64,000 bases of DNA, from the NCBI RefSeq assembly GCF_008727715.1, contig NZ_CP044218.1:4757501-4821500 (forward strand), written 5' to 3'. The stretch is from Mesorhizobium terrae (GTDB lineage: Bacteria > Pseudomonadota > Alphaproteobacteria > Rhizobiales > Rhizobiaceae). Below, piece after piece: positions 8,578 to 17,320 of the stretch. Within the stretch, counting starts at the first letter, position 1. Each line of letters begins with the position of its first letter. The translations under genes and the position numbers were made by a program. The notes beneath the pieces are model-generated. The model was not told the origin of the DNA and made no database searches. It saw only the letters and a list, made by a program, of their open reading frames with translations.

Positions 8578-9351
8578 TCACACCGCCCTGTTGTGGGTCG
8601 GCGCCCGTCCTCCGCCGTCGGCAACCAGCACCGCGCCCGTCACGAACGACGCCTCGTCGGACGCGAGAAAAAGGCAGCAGGACGCGATCTCGGCGGGGTC
8701 GGCGATGCGCCTCAGCGCGATGCGTCCGGTCAGCGCCGCGAATTCCTGTTCCGGCGTCGCGCCGCTCAGGGCAGCGGCGGCCTCCATCTCCTCCTCGCTC
8801 ATCGGCGTGCGCACCCAGCCCGGCGCCAGCGCGTTGGCGCGGATGCCGTCCGGCCCGTGCGCATAGGCGAGCGAGCGTGTGTAGGAGACGAGCGCCGCCT
8901 TGCTCGCCGAATATGCGGCGTTCTGGGCGCTGGCGTTGAAGGCGCCGACCGAGGCGATGTTGACGACCGCGCCGCCCTTTTTCTTCAGCAATGGCAGCGC
9001 CGCCCGGCACACCATCATCGAACCGGTGACATTGACGGCGAAGCTTTTCTCCCAGGTCTCGTCGGTCAGCGTTTCCGGTTCGTCGAGGATCATCAACCCG
9101 GCGGCATTGACGACGATGTCGAGCTGGCCATCGCAGGCATCGATGGCGCGGTTGACGTCGGCTTTCTCGGTGATGTCGCCATGCACGGCCCTGCCGCCGC
9201 TTGCCTTCGCCGCATCGTCCAATGCCTCACCACCGAGGCCGAACAGCACGATCTCGGCGCCCTGCCTGCTGAACAATTCGGCGGTCGCCCGCCCCATGCC
9301 GGTGGCGGCACCGGTGATCAGCGCCCTGCGCCCCTGCAAACGCCCGCTCAC
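8578..9351 (-). CDS. short-chain dehydrogenase/reductase (SDR) 1
   Basis: Classical SDR of 257 residues, NAD(P)-dependent. The nucleotide site is TGAATGMG near residue 15 and the active site is a YxxxK motif (YSASK) about 150 residues in. ALVSYTRSLAYAHGPDGIRAN and the C-terminal region are typical of the family. The chosen GTG start at 9351 overlaps the stop of the upstream SDR (GTGA) and has GGGGG about seven bases before it; a TTG at 9363 is possible. Two consecutive SDR genes between an aminotransferase and an amidohydrolase suggest successive alcohol/ketone steps. The substrate is not recognisable. Confidence 0.88.
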   Translation of the reverse strand: MSGRLQGRRALITGAATGMGRATAELFSRQGAEIVLFGLGGEALDDAAKASGGRAVHGDITEKADVNRAIDACDGQLDIVVNAAGLMILDEPETLTDETWEKSFAVNVTGSMMVCRAALPLLKKKGGAVVNIASVGAFNASAQNAAYSASKAALVSYTRSLAYAHGPDGIRANALAPGWVRTPMSEEEMEAAAALSGATPEQEFAALTGRIALRRIADPAEIASCCLFLASDEASFVTGAVLVADGGGRAPTHNRAV

Positions 9352-10145
9352 GACAGCCCCCAATGCTTTTCGACCGCGTATCCGGTTTCCGGCAGGGTCG
9401 AGCCGCCGTCGACGACGATGGTCTGGCCGGTGGTGTATTTGGCTTGCTCAGACGCCAGATAGAGCATGGCGAAGGCGATATCGTCGGCCTCGCCATAGTG
9501 GCCGACCGGGATGAACTGGCCGAGCCTGTCCGCCACCTCAGGCTTGCTCATCGAGCCGCGATCCTTGGCGATGAAGCCCGGCTCGACGCCGTTCACCGTG
9601 ATGCCGTCGCGGGCATATTCGAAGGCGGCGCCCCGGATAAAGGCGTTCACGCCGGCCTTGGCCGCCGAATAATGCGCGCCGCCGGCCATGGCGACACGCG
9701 CCGAGACCGACGACGTCACCAGGATGCGGCCGAAATTCTGCCTGCGCATGATCGGCGCCGCCGCCTGCGCCAGCCAGAAACAGGCCTTGAGGTTCAGCGA
9801 CAGCGCCTGTTCGAGCTTCTCTTCGTCCAGCTCGTCGATCGACGCCCAGGGACAGCCGCCGGCATTGTGCACGACGATGTCGAGCCGTCCCGCCCCTGCC
9901 GCCGCGCTGCCGACGAGATCATGCAACTCCGCCCTTCCGAGACCCGGCAACGGCGCGGTCCGCGCCGAAAGGTTGCGAGCGGTGAGGTCGGCGGCGAGCG
10001 CTTCCGCGACATCGAGCGTGCGGTTGGCGATGACGACGGAAGCTCCGGCCTCGGCCAAACGCGTCGCGATCGCGGCGCCGATGCCGCGTCCGCCGCCCGT
10101 CACCAGGGCGACCCGTCCGCTCAGATCGAAGGCGGGCGCGCTCAT
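9348..10145 (-). CDS. short-chain dehydrogenase/reductase (SDR) 2
   Basis: Classical SDR of 265 residues with the cofactor motif TGGGRGIG near residue 17, NAG in the fourth strand, and the active-site pair in YSAAK. The motif after strand 2 begins ANR, giving no decisive NAD versus NADP choice. The gene starts three bases after the aminotransferase stop, and its own stop overlaps the next SDR by four bases. It is clearly part of the catabolic operon. FabG-like sequences of this kind often act on hydroxy acids or alcohols in degradation pathways; the real substrate is unknown. Confidence 0.88.
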   Translation of the reverse strand: MSAPAFDLSGRVALVTGGGRGIGAAIATRLAEAGASVVIANRTLDVAEALAADLTARNLSARTAPLPGLGRAELHDLVGSAAAGAGRLDIVVHNAGGCPWASIDELDEEKLEQALSLNLKACFWLAQAAAPIMRRQNFGRILVTSSVSARVAMAGGAHYSAAKAGVNAFIRGAAFEYARDGITVNGVEPGFIAKDRGSMSKPEVADRLGQFIPVGHYGEADDIAFAMLYLASEQAKYTTGQTIVVDGGSTLPETGYAVEKHWGLS

Positions 10146-10148
10146 CGG

Positions 10149-11549
10149 TCAGGACACTCCCGCGTCGGCCAAAAGATCGACGAAGCGTCCGAAAACCTCG
10201 GTATGACGGTCGACTTGAGCGGCCGTCGTCGCCGGGCACATCAGGAACATTGTGTGGAACGGCGTCACCAATATGCCTTCGTTCATGTAATAGGCGTGCA
10301 GCAGCGTCTCGAGGTCGCCGCGCCGGCCGGCGATCACGTCGGCGCCGTTGCGCGGCGGCTTCGGCATGAACATGATCTCGGCGCGCGCACCGATCTGGGT
10401 GACGTGCCAGGGCAATTTGCGCGCCTCGATGATGCCGCGCGCGCCGTCGGCAAGGCGTGTGGCATTGGCGATCATCCGTTCGAAGTTCGCCGGCGTCAGC
10501 ACCTCTTCCAGCACCGCGCGCATGGTGGCCACCGTCAGCGCATTGCCGGCCAGCGTGCCGCCGATGCCGAGATGGGCTGACTGCCGCACGCGCGGGTTGA
10601 CCATCGGCACGATCGCCCACAGCCGTTCCGCAATCTCCTGGGAAACGCCGAACACGCCGGCCGGAATGCCACCGGCGATCGCCTTGCCCGCTACGAGAAT
10701 GTCCGGCTCCAGGCCGTGCTGGCTGGTGTAGCCGCCCGGCCCGCTGGAAATGGTGTGGGTCTCGTCAATGATCAGCACCGTGCCGGTGCGCCGGGTGATT
10801 TCGCGCAGCGCTTCGTGGAAACCGTCGGCCACCGGGATCATGCCGAAATTGGTCATCAGCGGCTCGGTCAGCACGCAGGCGACGTCGCCGGCCGACAGCG
10901 CCTGCTCAAGGGCCGCGACATCGTTGAACTCGACCACGCGCGAGACGGTGGAATGATCGACGCCGTTCGGATGGATCATGTTGCGCAGGCCGACGCGCCC
11001 GTCGCGGATTTCGACATGCGCTTCCTCGACGCCGCCGTGATAGCAGCCGGAGAAGACCAGCACCTTCGGCCGGCCCGTGATCATGCGGGCGATGCGGATG
11101 GCGCCGCGATTGGCGTCGGTGGCCGAGGTGGTCAGCGTCCAGTAAGGCATGCCGAAGCGGCGCGTCAGTTCGGCGCCGACCCAGAGGCTGTCCTCGGTCG
11201 GCAACATCATGGTGGTGCCGTTCTGCAATTGCCGAACGGCCGCGCGCGTCACCGCCTCCGGGGCATGGCCGCACATGCCGCCGGTGTCGCCAAGCGCGAA
11301 GTCGACATAGTCGTTGCCGTCGACATCGCGGATATGGGCACCCTTGGCTTCGGCGGCATAGACGGGAAAGCCGCCGGCCCAGCGGCGCATCCAGTGCGAC
11401 GGTCCGCCATAGAGGAAATGTTGCTTGCCAGCTTCCCAGTCCTGGGCGGAGCGAGGATGAAGACGCAGGAAGCGTTCCTGCTCGCGGTCCAGCAGCGTGT
11501 CGATCGTCGCGGCATGTGAATCGGTTCGGGCGGCTGCCGTCACAATCAT
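10149..11549 (-). CDS. class III PLP aminotransferase
   Basis: PLP-dependent aminotransferase of the class III / glutamate-1-semialdehyde aminomutase-like fold, about 466 residues. The PLP-binding Asp is in LIIDETHT, the Schiff-base Lys is in the following AGKAIAGG, and SGCYHGG is the substrate-side loop. The start is uncertain: the ATG at 11549 has AAGGGAG upstream but only three bases away, a GTG at 11543 has better spacing, and ATGs at 11612 and 11672 would place coding sequence over the operator palindrome. It is the first gene of the nine-gene operon. Relatives act on beta-amino acids, omega-amines or aspartate analogues, so removal of an amino group from the imported compound is the likely role. 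Confidence 0.87.
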   Translation of the reverse strand: MIVTAAARTDSHAATIDTLLDREQERFLRLHPRSAQDWEAGKQHFLYGGPSHWMRRWAGGFPVYAAEAKGAHIRDVDGNDYVDFALGDTGGMCGHAPEAVTRAAVRQLQNGTTMMLPTEDSLWVGAELTRRFGMPYWTLTTSATDANRGAIRIARMITGRPKVLVFSGCYHGGVEEAHVEIRDGRVGLRNMIHPNGVDHSTVSRVVEFNDVAALEQALSAGDVACVLTEPLMTNFGMIPVADGFHEALREITRRTGTVLIIDETHTISSGPGGYTSQHGLEPDILVAGKAIAGGIPAGVFGVSQEIAERLWAIVPMVNPRVRQSAHLGIGGTLAGNALTVATMRAVLEEVLTPANFERMIANATRLADGARGIIEARKLPWHVTQIGARAEIMFMPKPPRNGADVIAGRRGDLETLLHAYYMNEGILVTPFHTMFLMCPATTAAQVDRHTEVFGRFVDLLADAGVS

Positions 11550-11604
11550 CGTCTCCCTTGGCGTTGCCCGGACCTGCGTCGCCGCAACACGTTCCAACTC
11601 GCTT

Positions 11605-11623
11605 CGGTTCATTATTTGAACCG
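11605..11623. promoter_or_regulatory. palindrome, probable IclR-type operator
   Basis: CGGTTCA and TGAACCG form a perfect 7-5-7 inverted repeat around TTATT in the space between the catabolic operon and the divergent iclR gene. The size and A/T-rich centre resemble known IclR-family operators. A further half-site GTCGGTT at 11649-11655 mirrors AACCGAC at 11619-11625. Binding is inferred from position and symmetry. Confidence 0.5.
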
Positions 11624-11666
11624 ACGTTTTATATGTTGTAGACAGACTGTCGGTTGAATCGCGTGC

Positions 11667-11672
11667 TGTCAA
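11667..11672 (-). promoter_or_regulatory. possible -35 element of the catabolic operon
   Basis: A consensus TTGACA on the minus strand lies upstream of the operator palindrome. No equally clear -10 hexamer follows at 16-18 bases, although A/T-rich sequence lies further downstream at 11626-11638. This is a weak promoter call. Confidence 0.3.
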
Positions 11673-11711
11673 GTTAATTCACACGCTAATTATCTCGGAG
11701 AGACCTGCTCG

Positions 11712-12461
11712 ATGAGCACCGTTCACAAAGCCATCTCACTGCTGGAACTGTTCACCCTGGCCGAGCCCGAAATCGGCCTGTCGGACATTGCCCGCAAGGC
11801 GGGGCTCGACAAGGCGACGGCGCGGCGACTGCTCGTCGCGCTCGCCGGCCATCGCCTGATCGAACAAGAGCCGCATAGCCGGCGCTATCGGCTCGGCGCC
11901 GGCCTGTCTCGGCTCGGCCGCATCCGCGACGCGCATTTTCCCTATGTGCGGGTCGCCGCCCCCATCGTACGCGATCTGTCTGTCGAGACGGGCGAGACCG
12001 TCCACCTTTCGGAATTCAGCGCCGGCGCGCTGCTGACCGTGCATGTGGAACTGTCGACCAAGGCCAATCGCGTCAATGTCGATGTCGGCCAGGTGCTGCC
12101 GCTCCATGGCACCGCGTCGGGCATCGCCTTCCTGTCCGCCTCGCGAGCCGACATCTTGCAAACCCATGTCGACAGGCCGCTCGATCGCTTTACCCCGCAC
12201 ACCGTCACCGACCGCGACCAATTGATCGAGGCCATACGCCTCGCCGCCAGGCACGGCTATTCGCGCAGCGCCCAGGGTTACGAGGAAGGCGTGCACAGCG
12301 TTGCTGTGGCGATACTGGGTTCGGACAACGCGCCGATCGGCACGATGGCCGTCGCCTGCCCCATGTCGCGGGCCAGCGACGCGGTTGCGGCCAGCCAGGG
12401 CGAAGCGGCGATGCGGGCGGCGCGCCAGATCTCGGCAAGGCTGGCCGGCGACCCCGTCTGA
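11712..12461 (+). CDS. IclR-family transcriptional regulator
   Basis: DNA-binding regulator of 249 residues, the usual IclR length. The N-terminal winged helix-turn-helix covers about residues 1-65 (GLSDIARKAGLDKATARRLL region). The C-terminal ~170 residues form the IclR effector-binding domain, including HGTASGIAFL and the conserved GYSRS-QGYEEG region. It is transcribed away from the nine-gene catabolic operon and shares its control region, so it most likely regulates that operon and itself in response to the substrate or an intermediate. GGAGAG lies before the ATG. The ligand is unknown. Confidence 0.9.
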   Translation: MSTVHKAISLLELFTLAEPEIGLSDIARKAGLDKATARRLLVALAGHRLIEQEPHSRRYRLGAGLSRLGRIRDAHFPYVRVAAPIVRDLSVETGETVHLSEFSAGALLTVHVELSTKANRVNVDVGQVLPLHGTASGIAFLSASRADILQTHVDRPLDRFTPHTVTDRDQLIEAIRLAARHGYSRSAQGYEEGVHSVAVAILGSDNAPIGTMAVACPMSRASDAVAASQGEAAMRAARQISARLAGDPV

Positions 12462-12606
12462 CATGGACATCGGCCGCGTCTTCGCCCCGTTGCCCCGAAG
12501 ATGATTAGCGTGTTAAGTTCCTTGATGGCTGCGCCGCGCTCGCATTTGCGCTAGGCTGCAGCACCATCCCGCGCCAAGACGGGAGGCTGCTTCTAGGAGG
12601 AACGAC

Positions 12607-13554
12607 ATGCAAGCTGCCGCCCATCATCTGAGCGTTGCCGACGGCGAGGCCTTCCTGTCCACGTCGCGCATGTTGTTCGGCCCGATCACGCAGCGGTTCG
12701 CGCGCGGGTCGGCCGAATCCATCCCCAAGCTGGTCTCGGTCAATCTGGGGCCCTGCCGGTTGTCGGAAATCAGGGCCAAGTCGCATCTGGTGGTCAATGA
12801 CCGCGCCTATTGGCGCAGCTTCGACCCCGATGCCATCAAGATCCTCGTGCAGCTCAACGGTCGCAGCCGATTCGAACAGCAATCGATCGCCGTCGACCTC
12901 AATCCGCGATCCACGATCATCTACGACCCGGTGCGCGCCTACACGCTGCAGAACCTCAGCGGCGTCAACCAGCTCATCCTGCAGGTGCCGCGTTCGACCT
13001 TCACCGACGACACGCTGGCCCGGCTTGCCGCGCCGCTGCCGCTGCCGGGCGAAGACGACAGCCTGACCCACATCGTCTCCGGCCTCATGCAGATGGCGAT
13101 CGGCGAGGCACGCCGTCTCGACGAGATCGGCTGCCGGCGTGTCGGCGAAAGCCTTATCCAGCTCGTCAACGGCCTGATCCGCGGCAAGCCGCAGCCGGTC
13201 GAAGCGCGTCGCGCCCCGCTGGAAGCGCTGCGCGAGCGCATCGTCGCCTATATCGACGCCAATCTGGCCCGCTCCAACCTGTCGACCGACGAGATCGCCC
13301 GCCATATGGGCTGCTCGCGCCGCTACCTGCATCGCGCCTTCGAGGGCGAAGGCATGACGCTGGAGCGTTTCGTCTGGGACCGGCGACTGGAGCGCAGCCG
13401 CGAGGCCCTGCTGGCCTCGGCCGACGTCTCGATTTCCGAAATCGCCTTTGCCTGCGGCTTCAATTCGAGCGCGCACTTCTCACGAGCCTTCAAGGCCAAA
13501 TACGAAGTCGCACCGCGCGAGCTTCGCGACACAGTGCTCGGCAAGCTGCATTGA
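12607..13554 (+). CDS. AraC-family transcriptional regulator
   Basis: Regulator of 315 residues. The first ~180 residues look like the AraC_binding_2 type of sensing domain found in FeaR-like proteins. Residues ~210-310 form the double helix-turn-helix DNA-binding domain, with LSTDEIARHMGCSRRYLHRAF in the first and ISEIAFACGFNSSAHFSRAF in the second motif. AGGAGG lies at good spacing before the ATG. It follows iclR by 145 bases on the same strand and may be a second input to the neighbouring catabolic operon, though nothing in the sequence proves that. Its effector cannot be named. Confidence 0.9.
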   Translation: MQAAAHHLSVADGEAFLSTSRMLFGPITQRFARGSAESIPKLVSVNLGPCRLSEIRAKSHLVVNDRAYWRSFDPDAIKILVQLNGRSRFEQQSIAVDLNPRSTIIYDPVRAYTLQNLSGVNQLILQVPRSTFTDDTLARLAAPLPLPGEDDSLTHIVSGLMQMAIGEARRLDEIGCRRVGESLIQLVNGLIRGKPQPVEARRAPLEALRERIVAYIDANLARSNLSTDEIARHMGCSRRYLHRAFEGEGMTLERFVWDRRLERSREALLASADVSISEIAFACGFNSSAHFSRAFKAKYEVAPRELRDTVLGKLH

Positions 13555-13566
13555 GATCGGGCGCGG

Positions 13567-13593
13567 CCGTCCGTCCGTTACGCGGAGGGACGG
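13567..13593 (+). terminator. hairpin after AraC gene
   Basis: An eleven-pair stem with one mismatch (CCGTCCGTCCG against CGGAGGGACGG, loop TTACG) sits 13 bases after the AraC-regulator stop. No T-run follows, so it may act as a transcript-end stabiliser rather than a true intrinsic terminator. Confidence 0.35.
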
Positions 13594-13873
13594 TCGTTCA
13601 TCGAACCAGATTCATGATCCTGATTCTCGTTTCGACGCCGCTGCGACTCGACGGAGGTCGGGTGACACGGTCATTTCGTAATTTGCGCGGCCAATAAGCC
13701 TTCGAGCGAAGGAAACACGGGCATTTTCGGACAGATTTCGCCCATGTGAACAAAAAGCATCGCCGTTCCTTTCAAAATCCGCGCAAGCGCTTGAAAAGAA
13801 AAAGCGAAGTTTTTTGACTCCGGCTGCCGTTCGGCGCGGATATCCACTTTTCGACCGCGAGCGGCTGATCCGC
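13594..13873. other. intergenic stretch, convergent genes
   Basis: A gap of roughly 320 bases separates the convergent AraC and ABC-F genes. It is less GC-rich than its surroundings and contains A-rich runs near 13795-13815. A short minus-strand frame across it has no ribosome site or recognisable product. I see no RNA gene. Confidence 0.4.
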
Positions 13874-15751
13874 CTATTCCGCGACGCCTTCCTCATATTC
13901 GGCTGACATCGTCAGCCAGCGCTCCTCATGGCCGTTGAGCTGGCCGGAAAGCTCGGAACGCTCCTTGGCCAGCCTCGTCGCCTTGATCGGGTCCTTTTCG
14001 TAGAGCGCCGGATTGGCGAGCTCGTCCTCGATCAGATCGATTCGCTTGCGCAGACGGTCCATAAGTCCTTCTGTCGCCCGGATTTCCTTGGCCAGAGGCT
14101 CCAGCGCTGCACGTCTTGCGGCGGCCTCGCGGCGGCGGTCGGCCTTCGAGGCCTTGTCGGCTTCGCGCTTCTCGCGACGGTCGCCCGACACGCCGGTCAC
14201 CAAGGTCTTGTAGTCGTCGAGGTCGCCATCATACGGGTTGACCACGCCGTCCTTGACTAGCCACAGCCGGTCGGCCGTCGCTTCGAGCAGGTGGCGGTCG
14301 TGGGAAACCAGGATCACGGCGCCCGGAAAATCGTTGAGCGCATGGATCAACGATTCGCGGGAATCGATGTCGAGATGGTTGGTCGGCTCGTCGAGGATGA
14401 ACAGGTTCGGTCCATCAAAAGCCGCCAACCCCATGAGAAGGCGCGCTTTTTCGCCACCGGACAAATCCTTGGCGGGGGTGTTCATCTTCTCGGTCGCCAG
14501 ACCGAATTGCGCGACACGCGCCCTAACCTTCGATTCGGGCGCCTCCGGCATCAGCCGGCGCACATGCTCATAGGCATTCTCGTCGGGGCGCAGATCGTCG
14601 AGCTGATGCTGGGCGAAGATCGCCACCTTCAACCCCGGCGCAATCGTCATCGTGCCGGTCTCGGCCTTCAGCCTGCCGGCGAGCAACTTGGCGAAGGTCG
14701 ACTTGCCGTTGCCGTTGGCGCCGAGCAGCGCGATGCGATCGTCGGCGTCGATGCGCAGCGTCATCTTCTTCAGGATCGGCTGGCCCGGCGCGTAGCCGAC
14801 GTTGACACCGGAGAGCGCAACGATCGGCGAGGCCACCGTCTTGACCGGCTCCGGGAAGGAGAACGGCTTGACGCTATCGTTGACCAGCGCGGCGATCGGC
14901 TTCATGCGCTCCAGCGCCTTGATGCGCGACTGCGCCTGCCTCGCCTTCGAGGCCTTGGCGCGGAAGCGATCGACGAAGGATTGCAGATGCTTGCGCTGCG
15001 CTTCCTGTTTTACCCGGCCCTTTTCCTGCAGCTCCTGCTGCTCGGACAATTGCCGCTCGAACTGGTCGTACCCGCCGCGCCAGAAGCTCAGCTTCTGCTG
15101 GTCTAGATGCACGATCGAATTGACCGCGCGGTTCAGAAGATCGCGATCGTGGCTGATCAGAAGCACCGTATGCGGGTACTTCGAAACATAGTTCTCCAGC
15201 CAGAGCGTGCCTTCCAGGTCGAGATAGTTGGTCGGCTCGTCGAGGAGCAGAAGGTCGGGCTGCGAGAACAGCACCGCGGCCAGCGCCACACGCATGCGCC
15301 AGCCGCCCGAAAAGGACGAAGCCGGACGCTGCTGCGCCACTTCGTCGAAGCCAAGGCCGGCCAGAATGGTGGCGGCGCGGGATTCGGCGGTATGCGCATC
15401 AATGTCAGCTAGCCGGATATGGATTTCGGCGATGCGATGCGGATCGGTCGCGGTCTTTTCCTCTTCGAGGAGAGCCGCACGCTCCTTGTCGGCGGCAAGC
15501 ACGATCTCGAGCAGCGAATCCTCGGTGCCGGGCGCTTCCTGCGCGACCTGGCCGATGCGCGTGTTCTTCGGCACGCTGACTGACCCGGTCTCGGAGCTGA
15601 GATCGCCGGTGATGGCCTTGAACAGCGTGGTCTTGCCGGTGCCGTTGCGTCCGACGAGCCCGGCCTTCGTGCCCGCCGGCAACGTCAGCGAGGCATGGTC
15701 GAGAAGCAGGCGGCCGGCGATGCGGAGCGAGAGATCATTGATGATAAGCAT
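13874..15751 (-). CDS. ABC-F family ATPase, YheS-like
   Basis: Soluble ATPase of 625 residues with two ABC domains and no membrane segments. The first has GRNGTGKTT, the signature FSGGW and LLLLDEPTN; the second has GANGNGKST, LSGGEKARLL and FILDEPTNHLD. The inter-domain linker contains HLQSFVDRFRAKASKARQAQSR, and a charged coiled-coil tail of ~90 residues follows the second domain. The layout, linker and FSGGW match the YheS branch of ABC-F proteins, which act at the ribosome during translation. Those features are visible; the YheS assignment is by memory of that family. The start MLIIND at 15751 removes ten residues of non-conserved extension. It stands alone, facing away from the MFS gene. 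Confidence 0.9.
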   Translation of the reverse strand: MLIINDLSLRIAGRLLLDHASLTLPAGTKAGLVGRNGTGKTTLFKAITGDLSSETGSVSVPKNTRIGQVAQEAPGTEDSLLEIVLAADKERAALLEEEKTATDPHRIAEIHIRLADIDAHTAESRAATILAGLGFDEVAQQRPASSFSGGWRMRVALAAVLFSQPDLLLLDEPTNYLDLEGTLWLENYVSKYPHTVLLISHDRDLLNRAVNSIVHLDQQKLSFWRGGYDQFERQLSEQQELQEKGRVKQEAQRKHLQSFVDRFRAKASKARQAQSRIKALERMKPIAALVNDSVKPFSFPEPVKTVASPIVALSGVNVGYAPGQPILKKMTLRIDADDRIALLGANGNGKSTFAKLLAGRLKAETGTMTIAPGLKVAIFAQHQLDDLRPDENAYEHVRRLMPEAPESKVRARVAQFGLATEKMNTPAKDLSGGEKARLLMGLAAFDGPNLFILDEPTNHLDIDSRESLIHALNDFPGAVILVSHDRHLLEATADRLWLVKDGVVNPYDGDLDDYKTLVTGVSGDRREKREADKASKADRRREAAARRAALEPLAKEIRATEGLMDRLRKRIDLIEDELANPALYEKDPIKATRLAKERSELSGQLNGHEERWLTMSAEYEEGVAE

Positions 15752-15853
15752 AGCGGCGCGTATTTGGCCCGGACAGACCACAATGGCAAGGGCGTCCAGT
15801 CGACACCGTTAAATCCGAGGCAGTGCCAGTTGGCCTGGCGGGCAACGACCGGC

Positions 15854-17119
15854 TCAAGTTCCGACCAAGCGGCCGGCCCGCAACAGGTCACCGAGGACGG
15901 CGTCAGGGTTCTTGGCAGTAACGCCCGCACCCAATGGGCGCGGCGGGGGCAGCGAGTGGCCGATGGCGAAAAGCAATGCGCTGCCGGCCGAAAACAGCGC
16001 GAACAACAGGAACATACCGGTTCCGCCATAGGCGCCGAGCGCCATTCCAGCCAGCAGCGGTCCAAAGAAATTGCCGATCGAAGAAAACGAGTGCGCGCCG
16101 AAATAGGTGCCGCGATTGGCGGCCGTGGAAATGCCGTCGACCAGCATATACTCGGCCGGCACGACCAGAACTTCGCCGATCGTAAAGACAATCATTGAAA
16201 CGACGAGCATCTCGACGCTGGAAGACATTGCAAAGCCCAGATTTCCGATGAGGAACATCAGGCAACCGAGCACGAGTGCGCGCAGCGCTCCGATGCGCTC
16301 GATGACGAGGCGCGCCGGCGTGCTGGTGACGAGCACGGCAGCGGCGTTCGTGCTGACCAGCAACGCGAAAATCTCAACGCCCCTGGCGAAATCCTTGGTG
16401 ATGTATTGCGACAGCGGCACCGACCACTGCCCGTAGACAGCGACCAGCAAGGTGCCGCCACCGGCGAAAAACATGAGCCGCTGGTCGCGAAACGCGCCAA
16501 TCAGGCGTCGTAGGCCGCCAACGCGCTGCTCAGCGGCGGTTTCCGTGTTCGCTGCGATTTCCGGCACGAACAGAAAGATGACCGCCCCAAAACCCAGATG
16601 GACGACACCTGCGACGACGAAAAGCACATCGGACGTCGCGCCGAACGCCAGCCCGATCATCGGGCCGATCGCCCAACCGGCATTGATGGCGAGATATCGC
16701 CACGAGAAGACCTTGAGGCGCAATTTTTCGGGCGCCGCGTCACTCATCATCGCTCGCGACACCGGCTCGTAGACCGCACCGGCGATCGAGGCGGCAATGT
16801 GCGAGAGCGCGAACGCCGCAACGGACTGGGCGAGGCCAAGCCCGATCATGCCGAGACCGGCAAAGGAGATGGCGATGGCGAGCACCATACGGCGCCCCAG
16901 CCGATCCGAAACCGTGCCGGCGAGCGGACTGACCATCGCGCCAAGCAACGGTCCGATCCCGATCAGCGCACCGATGCCGGCGGGTCCCAATCCGAAATCA
17001 CGCTGCAACCTGATCGCCAGAAACGAAAGGCTCATGCCCTTGGCGATGGCGACGATGCCTGAGCCGGCGATGAGCAAAAGGGCAACCAGGCGGCCTGTCT
17101 GTTCGGAATAGCTGTTCAT
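15854..17119 (-). CDS. MFS transporter
   Basis: Inner-membrane protein of 421 residues with about twelve hydrophobic segments. The loop-2 motif reads GTVSDRLGRRMVL, the major-facilitator signature. I started it at the ATG at 17119 (MNSYSEQ), directly before the first membrane segment; the longer frame adds 38 residues with no hydrophobic pattern. No strong ribosome site is visible. Family members export drugs or metabolites or import small solutes; the direction and substrate are not readable. Neighbours give no clue because the gene is flanked by unrelated single-gene units. Confidence 0.85.
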   Translation of the reverse strand: MNSYSEQTGRLVALLLIAGSGIVAIAKGMSLSFLAIRLQRDFGLGPAGIGALIGIGPLLGAMVSPLAGTVSDRLGRRMVLAIAISFAGLGMIGLGLAQSVAAFALSHIAASIAGAVYEPVSRAMMSDAAPEKLRLKVFSWRYLAINAGWAIGPMIGLAFGATSDVLFVVAGVVHLGFGAVIFLFVPEIAANTETAAEQRVGGLRRLIGAFRDQRLMFFAGGGTLLVAVYGQWSVPLSQYITKDFARGVEIFALLVSTNAAAVLVTSTPARLVIERIGALRALVLGCLMFLIGNLGFAMSSSVEMLVVSMIVFTIGEVLVVPAEYMLVDGISTAANRGTYFGAHSFSSIGNFFGPLLAGMALGAYGGTGMFLLFALFSAGSALLFAIGHSLPPPRPLGAGVTAKNPDAVLGDLLRAGRLVGT

Positions 17120-17275
17120 GAATGCCCAATGCCCCGAAAAAATCGCCCGAAAAATAACTCGACTGCGCATCGCTTCGCATTGGTCGCAGATATCCGCAAG
17201 GGAGAACATGAAGGGAACATTTAGGCCAGACAACTTGTCGTCCCGCCCAACTCGAATGCTGTGACCGGCAACGAA

Positions 17276-17297
17276 ACGGCCCGCCGAAGCGGGCCGT
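17276..17297 (-). terminator. UUCG-capped hairpin after repeat-protein gene
   Basis: On the minus strand ACGGCCCGC pairs perfectly with GCGGGCCGT around TTCG, giving a nine-pair stem with the very stable C(UUCG)G tetraloop, about 24 bases after the stop codon. Only three T follow, so termination may be incomplete. Confidence 0.6.
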
Positions 17298-17320
17298 CCG
17301 TTACAGGAAAATGCGATGGT

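Noticed and set aside
13612..13896. 94-codon minus-strand frame in the AraC / ABC-F gap
   Set aside because: It has no ribosome site, overlaps the end of the ABC-F gene, and its composition looks random.
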